NCBI RefSeq assembly: GCF_007097155.1
Contig: NZ_VJWA01000001.1
Location: 1,211,501 to 1,275,500 of the forward strand
Reading direction: 5' to 3'
Source of the DNA: Glacieibacterium frigidum
GTDB taxonomy: Bacteria; Pseudomonadota; Alphaproteobacteria; Sphingomonadales; Sphingomonadaceae
DNA length: 64,000 bases
In this document: positions 37,749 to 49,299 of the stretch, one piece after another
How the letters are laid out: every line of letters begins with the position of its first letter
Position numbering within the stretch: the first letter of the stretch is position 1
Notes under the pieces: model-generated
What the model was told of the DNA's origin: nothing
What the model saw: only the letters and a program-made list of their open reading frames with translations
Database searches by the model: none
Program-made: the position numbers and the translations under genes

Positions 37749-38958
37749 GCCGCAGCGCGACGAAGACGGCGAGAGACGCCGCCGCCAGGATCGCCGCGAG
37801 GATGAATGGGGCGCCGGGGAAGAACACTCCGGCCCCCCTCTTGGTGAAGGCCGCGAAGACTTGCGTGACCGCCACCGGGCCGATGATCGCGGCGAGGCTG
37901 AAGATGCTCGAGATCGTGCCCTGCAGCTCGCCCTGTTCATTGGCGGCGACCTCGCGCGACATCAGGCCCTGCAGCGACTGGTAGACGAGGCCCGACAGCG
38001 CACCGACGACGATCCCGGCGTAGAGCTGCCAGCCGGTCAGCGCGAAGGCATAGACCAGATAGGCCGCGATGCCGCTCAGCGCGCCGACCACCACGACGCG
38101 GCGCTCGCCCAGCCGCGGGATCAGCCAGCGCGCGACGCCGCCCTGCATGATGACCGACACCAGCCCGACCATCGCGAGGCTCCAGCCGATCTGCTCGGCG
38201 TCCCATCCGAAGCGCGCGATGGCGTAGTAGTTCCAGGTGATCGGCAGCGACTGGAAGCCGATCACCCACAGGAAGGTCGCCGCCGCCAGCCCCAGCACGA
38301 CAGGCCGGTAGCGGCGCAGGCGGACCAGCGCGCCGACCGGGTTGGCGCGCGACCAGTCGAAGGCGCGGCGGTTCTCGCGCGCCAGGCTCTCGGGCAGCAC
38401 GAAGTAACCATAGGCGGCGTTCACGAACGCCAGCCCCGCCGCGATGAAGAACGGCGCGTGGACGCCGTAGCGCGCACCGACCAGGCCCCCAAGCACCGGC
38501 CCGATGATGAAGCCCAGCCCGAACCCCATGCCGGTGATGCCGAAGTTCGCCGCGCGCTTCTCGGGCGGGCTGACGTCGGCGATATAGGCATAGGCCGTAC
38601 CGAAGCTCGCCCCCGTGGCCCCCGCGATCAGCCGCGCGACGAACAGCCAGGCGATCGTCGGCGCGAAGCCCGCGACCAGATAATCGACGCCGAACGCCAG
38701 CAGCGAGGCGAGCAGAACCGGCCGCCGCCCGAAGCGGTCCGACAGCGCGCCGATGATCGGGGCGCAAACGAACTGCATCACCGAATAGCCGAGCATCATC
38801 CACCCAGCGATCTGCGCCGCGCCGCCGATATCTCGCCCGGTCAGGCCCATGATCAGCTCGGGGAACACCGGCATGACGATGCCGAAGCCGATCGAATCGA
38901 TCAGCACGGTCACGAAGATGAACGCGAGCGCGCGATTGCCGCTCGGGGGCGTGGTCAT
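37714..38958 (-). CDS. MFS transporter, TetA-like (TCR family)
   Basis: 414 aa with about 12 membrane segments. The signature between helices 2 and 3 is [17 protein letters not shown], with the upstream [20 protein letters not shown] and later [17 protein letters not shown] typical of Tet/bicyclomycin-type proton antiporters. It probably exports drugs or metabolites. It is not on the same strand as the catabolic arm, and its start is 66 bp from nadC, divergent. A link to the catabolic locus is possible but unsupported. Confidence 0.88.
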   Translation of the reverse strand: MTTPPSGNRALAFIFVTVLIDSIGFGIVMPVFPELIMGLTGRDIGGAAQIAGWMMLGYSVMQFVCAPIIGALSDRFGRRPVLLASLLAFGVDYLVAGFAPTIAWLFVARLIAGATGASFGTAYAYIADVSPPEKRAANFGITGMGFGLGFIIGPVLGGLVGARYGVHAPFFIAAGLAFVNAAYGYFVLPESLARENRRAFDWSRANPVGALVRLRRYRPVVLGLAAATFLWVIGFQSLPITWNYYAIARFGWDAEQIGWSLAMVGLVSVIMQGGVARWLIPRLGERRVVVVGALSGIAAYLVYAFALTGWQLYAGIVVGALSGLVYQSLQGLMSREVAANEQGELQGTISSIFSLAAIIGPVAVTQVFAAFTKRGAGVFFPGAPFILAAILAAASLAVFVALRPRSAGAPSGTG

Positions 38959-39024
38959 GCGGATAGCCCTTTGGGAAGGCGGCGAACTTGTGCGCGGCGC
39001 AGGTCGGGGCTAGCGACGCGGCCG

Positions 39025-39867
39025 ATGTCCTATCCCATTCCAGACGGCTTCGATACCGACGCCTTCGTCCGCGCGACGCTTGCCGAGGACCTGGGGACCG
39101 GCGGCGACGTCACCAGCGCGGCGGTGATCCCGGCCGAGGCGCGACTGACCGCGGTGCTGGCAAGCCGTGACGCGGTGACGGTCGCGGGGCTGTGGCTGGC
39201 GGCGGCGTTCTTCCGCGCGCTCGATCCCGCGTCGTCCGTCGAAGTGCTGGCAGGGGAGGGAGACGCCGTGGCCGCGGGCACGCCCCTGCTGCGCATCGCC
39301 GGCAACGCGTGCGCATTGCTCGCCGCCGAACGGTCGGCGCTCAATACGGTGCAGCACCTGACGGGCATCGCAACGCTGACGCGCACCTATGTCGATGCGA
39401 TTGCGGGCACGGGCGCGGTGCTGCTCGACACCCGCAAGACGCTGCCGGGCCTGCGTGTCCTCGAGAAATACGCGACTCGCACCGGCGGCGCGACCAATCA
39501 CCGGATGCGCCTCGACGACGGGGTGATGATCAAGGACAACCACATCGCCGCCGCCGGCGGGGTCGACGCGGCAGTGCGCGCGGCGAAGGCGGCGGGGCTG
39601 CGCGGCATCGTCGTCGAGGTCGACCGGATCGACCAGATCGAGGCGGCGCTGGTCGCCGGCGCCGACCGTCTGCTGCTCGACAACATGGCGCCGCCGACGC
39701 TGCGCGAGGCGCTCGCACTGATCGCCGGGCGCGTACCGGCGGAGGCATCGGGCGGGGTCAATCTGACGACGATCCGCGCGATTGCGGAGACCGGAGTCGA
39801 GTATATTTCGGTGGGGCGGATCACGCAGAGCGCGCCGGCAGCCGACATCGGCATGGACTATATCTGA
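39025..39867 (+). CDS. nadC: Nicotinate-nucleotide diphosphorylase (carboxylating)
   Basis: 280 aa. The landmarks are LAEDLGTGGDVTSAAVIP, ERSALNTVQHLTGIAT, DTRKTLPGLRVLEKYA followed by GGATNHRMRL, MIKDNHIAAAGG, and EVDRIDQIEAAL. It turns quinolinate and PRPP into nicotinate mononucleotide in NAD synthesis. The ATG at 39025 matches the family start MSYPIPDGFDTDAFV. No other nad genes are near. Confidence 0.96.
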   Translation: MSYPIPDGFDTDAFVRATLAEDLGTGGDVTSAAVIPAEARLTAVLASRDAVTVAGLWLAAAFFRALDPASSVEVLAGEGDAVAAGTPLLRIAGNACALLAAERSALNTVQHLTGIATLTRTYVDAIAGTGAVLLDTRKTLPGLRVLEKYATRTGGATNHRMRLDDGVMIKDNHIAAAGGVDAAVRAAKAAGLRGIVVEVDRIDQIEAALVAGADRLLLDNMAPPTLREALALIAGRVPAEASGGVNLTTIRAIAETGVEYISVGRITQSAPAADIGMDYI

Positions 39868-39929
39868 CGGATCGGAACGATACCGTAGTTAACCCATTGG
39901 CGCGATACATTGACGCATGTTAATGATGC

Positions 39930-42922
<2,993 letters not shown>

Positions 42923-43176
42923 CTATCGAGCAATCGGCACGCCGTCATCCCCGCGGGCCCCTACCCTAAGTCCACACTAAAGCCACTTCCGCGTCCATCG
43001 TCGCGCGACAGTCAAACATGAACAAGTAAGCGAATTTTGTGCCCGCGAAGCATTTTCAAAATTCCGCGATGAGAAACAGCAAGCGCATGTTCACCAAGCC
43101 CGAATGTACCATATAGGCACAGACCTGTCAAGCGCCGCTTTACTCGAACATAGGCACCTTCGTCGTTCGCCGCCAG

Positions 43177-43356
43177 CTAGCGCAGGCTCGCGATCCCCAG
43201 CTTGTCGGCCTTGGCGCGTTCCTTGGTCGATTCCTCGCTGCGCGTCAGGGCCTTGGCGATGGCGCGCAGCGGCATGCCCTTCTTGGCCAGCGTGTGGAGT
43301 TTCTGCACCTCGTCGGTGGTCCAGGCCTGACGGTGCCGTTCGAATTTCTCGCCCAT
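43177..43356 (-). CDS. Small HTH-like protein
   Basis: 59 aa, basic: MGEKFERHRQAWTTDEVQKL, then LHTLAKKGMPLRAIAKALTR and SEESTKERAKADKLGIASLR. The pattern (W-T-x-E-E then a helix-turn-helix) looks like a short Myb/SANT or resolvase-type DNA-binding helix pair. Its ATG shares a base with the stop of the upstream DUF4112 gene (TGATG), so the two are coupled. The 263 bp between its stop and pip are comparatively AT-rich and hold no gene that I can see. Confidence 0.65.
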   Translation of the reverse strand: MGEKFERHRQAWTTDEVQKLHTLAKKGMPLRAIAKALTRSEESTKERAKADKLGIASLR

Positions 43357-43784
43357 CAGAGCCTCGCTGCGTCGATGGTGCGCGACCCCGGATGGTGGCG
43401 GTCGAGGTGCTTCTTGATCAGGCGCATGTTCTTGCTGTTCGACTTGAAGACGAAGTCGAAAATGTCGCCCGCGAACGGGATCATGCCGAGCGCAGTGTCG
43501 ACCCCGACATTCGCCACCATGCGCGCCTGCATCCAGCGCGACACGCCGAGGTTGCGCGCTTCCCAGATCAGGTAACCGCCCATCGATGCGGTCACCAGGT
43601 CGCCGATCACGGGCAACAGCCCGACGACCGAGTCGAGTCCGACCTTGCCGAGGACGGGGACGGTGAAGGCGCGCTCGAGCAGATGCTCGAGCGCCTCGAC
43701 CCGGCGGCGCACGCTCGCCGGGTCACGCCCGATGTCGGGCAGGGCGGCGGTGAGCTGATCCCAGCGGGCGTCGGTGTTCTTCAT
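43356..43784 (-). CDS. DUF4112 domain-containing protein
   Basis: 142 aa from the ATG at 43784. The DUF4112 core is clear: LGKVGLDSVVGLLPVIGDLV followed by TASMGGYLIWEARNLGVS and, in the second half, VDTALGMIPFAGDIFDFVFK then SNSKNMRLIKKHL. The two GLxPxxGD repeats flank hydrophobic segments, so it is a membrane-linked protein. Function unknown. The longer open frame to 43871 has no family match and is not used. Confidence 0.82.
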   Translation of the reverse strand: MKNTDARWDQLTAALPDIGRDPASVRRRVEALEHLLERAFTVPVLGKVGLDSVVGLLPVIGDLVTASMGGYLIWEARNLGVSRWMQARMVANVGVDTALGMIPFAGDIFDFVFKSNSKNMRLIKKHLDRHHPGSRTIDAARL

Positions 43785-43895
43785 GGAAGATATGTGGGGG
43801 AGACGGGGCGGGGGTGCAATCACTTGGTCGTTTTCCCGTCCCCAAAGCGTCATGCTGGCGTGCGCCAGCATGACGGCGGAAGGGGGGTCGGAACC

Positions 43896-46115
43896 TCAGC
43901 GCGCCATCAGCCCCGGCAGCCAGCCCTCGTGCGCGGCGCGCAGGTCGGCGAGGGGGATGACCGCCTCGTTGGCGCCGCCTTCGCCGTCACCGACGTAGAT
44001 CGTATCTCCACCTGTGTAGCCAAGCCACACTGCGGTCGTGCCGACGCGTTCAGCGATGTCACGAAGATCGGCACCCTTCAAGGTCGTCAGAACGTAACGC
44101 GCCTGATCCTCGCCGAATAGAGCAGCGGCCAAAGTCGCACCATCGCGTGGGTCGTCCGCTTCGAAATCCAGCTGGAAGCCTATGTTCCCCGACAAAGCCA
44201 TCTCCGACAACGCGACGAGAAGGCCGCCGTCGGAAACGTCGTGCACGGCCGTTGCCACACCTGCAGCGATCTGCGAGCGAGCAAACTCCCCGGCTGCTTT
44301 CTCGGCGGCCAGATCGACGGACGGGGATCGACCGTCTTCGCGGCCCAGTATCTCACGAAGCCACAGCGATTGGCCCAGATGCCGCCCGAGCTTTCGAGCG
44401 GGCCCGATAAGCCAGATGCTTTCCCCCTCGGCCTTGAACGCGATCGTCGCCGATTTCGACCAGTCGCTCAGCAGCCCGACGCCGCCGATCGCCGGGGTCG
44501 GCAGGATGCCCGTGCCCTCGGTCTCGTTGTACAGGCTGACGTTGCCGCTCACGACGGGGAAGTCGAGCGCGCGGCAGGCCTCCGCCATGCCCTCGATGCA
44601 GCCGACGAACTGCCCCATAATCTCGGGGCGCTGCGGGTTGCCGAAGTTCATGCAGTCGGTGATCGCCAGCGGCGTTGCGCCGACTGCGCACAGGTTGCGG
44701 TACGCCTCGGCGACTGCCTGCTTGCCACCCTCGACGGGGTCGGCGAAGCAATAGCGCGGCGTGCAGTCGGTGGTGATCGCGAGACCCTTGTTCGTGCCGT
44801 GCACCCGCACCACCGCGGCGTCGCCGCCGGGACGCTGGACGGTGTCGCCGCCGACCATGTGGTCGTACTGCTCCCAGATCCAGCGGCGCGACGCGAGGTC
44901 GGGGCAGCCCATCAGCTTGAGCAGATCGGCGGCGATGTCGGTGCTTTCGGGCACGTCGGTCAGGGCTTCGCGCGCCGGCGTCGGCACCCACGGACGGTCG
45001 TACTTCGGCGCCTTGTCGGCCAGCGGCGCGAGGGGGATGTCGCCGACCACCTCGCCGTTGAAGGTCAGGGTCAGGTTGCCGCCCGCGACGACCTCCCCGA
45101 TCACCGCGAAATCGAGTTCCCACTTGCGGAAGATCGCCTCGGCCTCGGCCTCGCGGCCGGGCTTGAGGACCATCAGCATGCGCTCCTGGCTCTCGCTCAG
45201 CATCATCTCATAGGGCGTCATGCGCTCCTCGCGCACCGGCACGCGGTCGAGGTCGAGGCGGAGGCCAACGCCGCCCTTCGATGCCATCTCGACGCTCGAC
45301 GAGGTGAGGCCCGCCGCGCCCATGTCCTGGATCGCGACGATCGCGTCCGACGCCATGAGTTCGAGGCACGCCTCGATCAGCAGCTTCTCGGTGAACGGGT
45401 CGCCGACCTGCACCGTCGGGCGCTTGTCCTCGCTGTCCTCGGTGAATTCGGCCGACGCCATGGTCGCGCCGTGGATGCCGTCGCGGCCGGTCTTCGATCC
45501 GACATAGACGACGCTGTTCCCGATGCCCGCGGCGGCCGAGTAGAAGATCTTGTCGGTCTTCGCGACGCCGACGGTCATCGCGTTGACCAAGATATTGCCG
45601 TTGTAGGCGGGGTGGAAGCTCGTCTCGCCGCCCACCGTCGGCACGCCGACGCAGTTGCCGTAGCCGCCGATGCCCGCGACGACGCCGCGGATCAGGTGCT
45701 TCATGCGCGGTGCGTCGGCGGCGCCGAAACGAAGCGCATTCATGTTGGCGACGGGGCGCGCGCCCATCGTGAAGACGTCGCGCAGGATGCCGCCGACCCC
45801 CGTCGCCGCGCCCTGGTAGGGCTCGATGAAGCTCGGGTGATTGTGGCTTTCCATCTTGAAGATGCACGCGTCGCCGTCGCCGATGTCGATCACGCCGGCA
45901 TTCTCGCCGGGGCCGCAGATCACCCACGGCGCGGTCGTCGGCAGCTTGGCGAGGTGCATCCGGCTCGACTTGTACGAACAATGCTCGGACCACATCACAG
46001 AGAAGATGCCGAGTTCGAGCAGATTGGGCGCGCGGCCCAGCCCCGCGATGACGTTCTCGTATTCGGACGGCGTCAGGCCGTGTTCGGCGACGATGGCGGG
46101 GGTGATCTCGGTCAT
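43896..46115 (-). CDS. purL: Phosphoribosylformylglycinamidine synthase subunit PurL
   Basis: 739 aa, the small bacterial PurL that works with PurQ and PurS. ATP-binding and domain features are [65 protein letters not shown], and late [20 protein letters not shown]. It amidates FGAR to FGAM in purine synthesis. The C-terminal ~150 codons (about 43990-44420) use noticeably more AT-ending codons than the rest, hinting at a past recombination. No other pur genes are next to it. Confidence 0.96.
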   Translation of the reverse strand: MTEITPAIVAEHGLTPSEYENVIAGLGRAPNLLELGIFSVMWSEHCSYKSSRMHLAKLPTTAPWVICGPGENAGVIDIGDGDACIFKMESHNHPSFIEPYQGAATGVGGILRDVFTMGARPVANMNALRFGAADAPRMKHLIRGVVAGIGGYGNCVGVPTVGGETSFHPAYNGNILVNAMTVGVAKTDKIFYSAAAGIGNSVVYVGSKTGRDGIHGATMASAEFTEDSEDKRPTVQVGDPFTEKLLIEACLELMASDAIVAIQDMGAAGLTSSSVEMASKGGVGLRLDLDRVPVREERMTPYEMMLSESQERMLMVLKPGREAEAEAIFRKWELDFAVIGEVVAGGNLTLTFNGEVVGDIPLAPLADKAPKYDRPWVPTPAREALTDVPESTDIAADLLKLMGCPDLASRRWIWEQYDHMVGGDTVQRPGGDAAVVRVHGTNKGLAITTDCTPRYCFADPVEGGKQAVAEAYRNLCAVGATPLAITDCMNFGNPQRPEIMGQFVGCIEGMAEACRALDFPVVSGNVSLYNETEGTGILPTPAIGGVGLLSDWSKSATIAFKAEGESIWLIGPARKLGRHLGQSLWLREILGREDGRSPSVDLAAEKAAGEFARSQIAAGVATAVHDVSDGGLLVALSEMALSGNIGFQLDFEADDPRDGATLAAALFGEDQARYVLTTLKGADLRDIAERVGTTAVWLGYTGGDTIYVGDGEGGANEAVIPLADLRAAHEGWLPGLMAR

Positions 46116-46273
46116 GGCGCGGGCTTAGCGAAGCGCGGCGCGTCTGTCATTGGTCCGTCGGCGGATCAAGATGGACGGCGAGGAACACTTCTCCTGCTGA
46201 CGCTTGCCAATCTGCGTTTGCGCTGTCCGTCACGCCTCGGTAACGGTCGATTCCGGGTCGATCGGGGGTTGTG

Positions 46274-48010
46274 ATGAGCAGCGCGGCGCCGGCAAATCTG
46301 GACAGCGCGACGCTGGCCATGCTCGGGCGCGTTGCAGTCTCGCGCGACGTCCCGGGCGGCGAGCTGCTGATCCACGCGGGCGACCCGCCGGGATCGTTGT
46401 ATATCGTCGCCGCCGGGCGGTTTCTCGTCGAGGCACGCGGGCGGGTCGTCGGCGAAATCGGCATCGGCGAGCCGATCGGCGAGCTGTCGTTCTTCTCCGG
46501 GGTGCGGCGCACCGCCAACGTGCGCGCGGCACGCGACGCACGCGTCCTCGAGGTGACGCGCGAGGCCTATGATGCAGCCGCCGCACGCGACCCGCGGCTG
46601 GGGGAGGCGATCACCGCCGCGCTGTGCCGCCGGCTGATCGCGACCACCGCGGCGAGTGCGGGCGTCGCGGCACGGCCGCCGCGTGTGCTGGCGATGCTGC
46701 CGGCGGGCGATGCGCCGCTGCCCGACGGCTTCGCCGCGAAGCTCGGGATGGCGCTGGCAAAGCGCGGCGGCCGTCTCGTGACTTGCGCCGACGCCCCCGC
46801 GGCCGGGGTCGGGGAGTGGCTCGCGACGCTCGAGGAAAGCGTGACATCAGCGGTGCTGCTCGCCAGCCCCGGCGACCCGCCCGCGTGGGGAGAGACCGTC
46901 TGCCGCAATGCCGATGCGCTGGTTCTGGTCGCGCCTCTGGCGGACGCGCCAGGTGCGTTCTCGCCGCTCGAAGCTTTTGCCGCGCGGCGGTTTCCCGAGT
47001 CCTCGACCTCGCTGCTCCTGTGGCGAGCGCCGGGCACGGCGATTGCCGGCACGCCGGCGTGGCTGGCAACGCGCCCCGCGACGCTGCACCATCATCTGGC
47101 AACCGACTCCGCAGTGGATTTCGCGCGTGTCGCGCGCTTCCTGACCGGTCGTGCCGTGGGAATCGTCCTGGCGGGTGGCGGGGCACTCGGCTGCGCTCAT
47201 CTCGGCGTCATGCGCGCGCTGCGCGAGGCGCGGGTGCCGATCGACTTTCTCGGCGGGGCGAGCGCGGGTGCGGCGATGGCGGCCGCGGTGGCGCGCGGCC
47301 TGACTCCGCAAGAAACGCTCGACCAGATGGAGGCGATGTTCGTCACGGCGCGCGCCATGAAGCGCCTGACGCTGCCGGTCCACAGCCTGCTCGACCCGCG
47401 GGTCTTCGATGCCCAGCTGCAGGCGCGCTACGGCACGCTCGCGATCGAGGATCTGCCGCTCAACCTCTTCGCGGTGTCGACCAGCCTGACTCGCAACGCC
47501 CTGCATATCCACCGCCGCGGAGCGCTGTGGGAGGCGGTGCGCGCGTCGGGATCTCTGCCCACCATCCTGCCGCCGATGATCACCGACGACGGCGAGGTGC
47601 TCGTCGACGGCGGCGTGCTCGACAACATCCCCGTCGCGACGATGCGCGGGTTCAAGGCCGGACCGAACATCGTCGTGCCGCTCGGCGGCAGCGAGGACTT
47701 GTGGCGGGTCGCGGGTCGTTACGCGATGCTGCGGACGCCGCTGCAGCTGGTGCGCGACATCGTCCTGCGCCGTGGCCCGTCGGAACTGCCGAGCATCATC
47801 GATGTGCTGTCGCGCGCCATGGTCGTGGCATCACGCCGGACGCTCGCCGAGAACCTCGCGCAGGCCGACATCCTGTTGTCCCCGCCGCTGACGCCGGGAA
47901 TGCGGATTCTGGATTGGCAACTGGGGCGCGCGCTTGCCGAGGCGGCCTATCTGTCGACGCAGGTCGCCCTCAGCGATGACGCCAAGCTGTCGGCGCTCGT
48001 CGACAGCTGA
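46274..48010 (+). CDS. Patatin-like phospholipase with N-terminal cNMP-binding domain
   Basis: About 578 aa. The N-terminal ~120 residues are a cyclic-nucleotide-binding fold (DVPGGELLIHAGDPPGSLYI, then VVGEIGIGEPIGELSFFSG and RRTANVRA). The C-terminal patatin domain has GIVLAGGGALGCAHLGVMRA (oxyanion), GGASAGAAM with Ser330, and DGGVLDNIPV with Asp445, forming the Ser-Asp dyad. The architecture resembles neuropathy-target-esterase/NTE-type lysophospholipases. It probably cleaves membrane phospholipids under control of a ligand. A GTG three bases upstream is a possible start. Confidence 0.9.
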   Translation: MSSAAPANLDSATLAMLGRVAVSRDVPGGELLIHAGDPPGSLYIVAAGRFLVEARGRVVGEIGIGEPIGELSFFSGVRRTANVRAARDARVLEVTREAYDAAAARDPRLGEAITAALCRRLIATTAASAGVAARPPRVLAMLPAGDAPLPDGFAAKLGMALAKRGGRLVTCADAPAAGVGEWLATLEESVTSAVLLASPGDPPAWGETVCRNADALVLVAPLADAPGAFSPLEAFAARRFPESSTSLLLWRAPGTAIAGTPAWLATRPATLHHHLATDSAVDFARVARFLTGRAVGIVLAGGGALGCAHLGVMRALREARVPIDFLGGASAGAAMAAAVARGLTPQETLDQMEAMFVTARAMKRLTLPVHSLLDPRVFDAQLQARYGTLAIEDLPLNLFAVSTSLTRNALHIHRRGALWEAVRASGSLPTILPPMITDDGEVLVDGGVLDNIPVATMRGFKAGPNIVVPLGGSEDLWRVAGRYAMLRTPLQLVRDIVLRRGPSELPSIIDVLSRAMVVASRRTLAENLAQADILLSPPLTPGMRILDWQLGRALAEAAYLSTQVALSDDAKLSALVDS

Positions 48011-48217
48011 TCACATCGCCGACATCATGCCCTTCAGCCGGTTGGCGACGAGCTTGATGCGGTCGGCTGCCTCGCCGAAGGTCTGGCCGTTGATCTTGTC
48101 GCCCTCGGCGAACGCCTCACGGGCCGCCTCGACGTAGGAGTCACGGTCATCCTCGAGCGCCGACAGCACGATCTCGGCCTCGTCCTCGGTCAGGGTCAGG
48201 GTGATGTCGTCGGACAT
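48011..48217 (-). CDS. Small acidic conserved protein
   Basis: 68 aa (MSDDITLTLTEDEAEIVLSA, then LEDDRDSYVEAAREAFAEGD and a helical end RIKLVANRLKGMM). It abuts the patatin stop without overlap. I do not recognise a domain; it looks like a two-helix soluble protein with a coding-like, conserved character. Function unknown. Confidence 0.6.
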   Translation of the reverse strand: MSDDITLTLTEDEAEIVLSALEDDRDSYVEAAREAFAEGDKINGQTFGEAADRIKLVANRLKGMMSAM

Positions 48218-48382
48218 GGTCGGGCCTTAGCAAGGGGAATGGGGGCGGGCTGTACTAAAGCGTCGCGGACGCATCAAGGTCGCGTCTAGTCGTTTCGACT
48301 ACGCCGGATAATCGTTCCGCATATCGCGTGCGGGCCGCGCCTAGGCGACACTCCGGTCATTAATTCAGCCGGAGGGAGGAAC

Positions 48383-49243
48383 ATGACGACGATCGGTGCC
48401 ACCGCGAATGCCACGGTCTTTGCACGGCCGAGCAACGCCTTCGATATCGCGATGCGGGGCGCGGCACTTAACCTGACCGCGAGCATCATGGGCAGCTTCC
48501 TGCGCCCGCTCGGCGCGGGGCCGTTCGCCTCGGCGCAGCTGCCGTCGGCGTGGACCATCTGTACCGGCTCCGTCGGCACGCCGCCGCAGCCGCAGATCAC
48601 CGCGACCGTCGGTGCGGGCGGCAAGGGCAATGTCGATCTCGGCGACGGCTACACGCTGCAACTGAACGAGAATAACAGCGAGATCACGATCCACAACGCC
48701 GCGACGGGCGAGACGACGCGCATCTGGGGCGATCCGCACGTCGAGATCGACGGCAAGCAGGCCTTCGACTTCTGGGGCACGACGACCTTCACGCTCGACA
48801 ACGGCACCAAGATCACCATCAACACCGAACAGTTCGGCAACAATCCCAATGCCTTCGTCGCCAGCCAGCTGGTCATCACGCGCGGCACCCAGGCGGTGAC
48901 GGTCGACGGGATCAGCCAGAACGACCTCGGCGACCTGTCGGTGACGGTCGGCAGCAACGGCCGCGCGCTCGATGCCACGACGCGCGACGGCTACACGCTG
49001 ACCGAGAACAGCGCCGGGGCAGGGTGGCGCGCACAGGGCGGGCATATCGCGACGCAGGCCGACCTGAACGCCACCGCCGTCGGCGGGCTGTACGGACCGG
49101 GATCGACGATGCCGAGCCTGAACGAGCTGAGCAGCGCGATCACCAGCTTCCTGTTCTTCGGCGCGCTAGTGGGGGCGTTCACCGGCGGCAGCGACAGCGA
49201 TGCCGGGACGACGCGGAGCGCGCGCCACAGCCTGCCGCGCTGA
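48383..49243 (+). CDS. DUF1521 protein, probable metal-ion-inducible autocleavage (MIIA) domain
   Basis: 286 aa. The DUF1521 core runs from about residue 85 to 210 (VDLGDGYTLQLNENNSEITI, IWGDPHVEIDGKQAFDFW, NGTKITINTEQF, RDGYTLTE). In the Bradyrhizobium NopE proteins this domain cleaves itself at Asp-Pro in GDPHVD when calcium is present. Here the motif is GDPHVE, with Asp117-Pro118 as the predicted scissile bond (codons near 48731). The N-terminus has no clear signal peptide; the C-terminus has a hydrophobic stretch (ITSFLFFGALVGAF) before a charged tail. GGAGGGA precedes the ATG. No secretion genes are nearby. Confidence 0.85.
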   Translation: MTTIGATANATVFARPSNAFDIAMRGAALNLTASIMGSFLRPLGAGPFASAQLPSAWTICTGSVGTPPQPQITATVGAGGKGNVDLGDGYTLQLNENNSEITIHNAATGETTRIWGDPHVEIDGKQAFDFWGTTTFTLDNGTKITINTEQFGNNPNAFVASQLVITRGTQAVTVDGISQNDLGDLSVTVGSNGRALDATTRDGYTLTENSAGAGWRAQGGHIATQADLNATAVGGLYGPGSTMPSLNELSSAITSFLFFGALVGAFTGGSDSDAGTTRSARHSLPR

Positions 49244-49299
49244 TCGCGCCTGCGGTCGATGACACCGTGCATATCCGCCCGCACGGTGTTTTCGCATGG

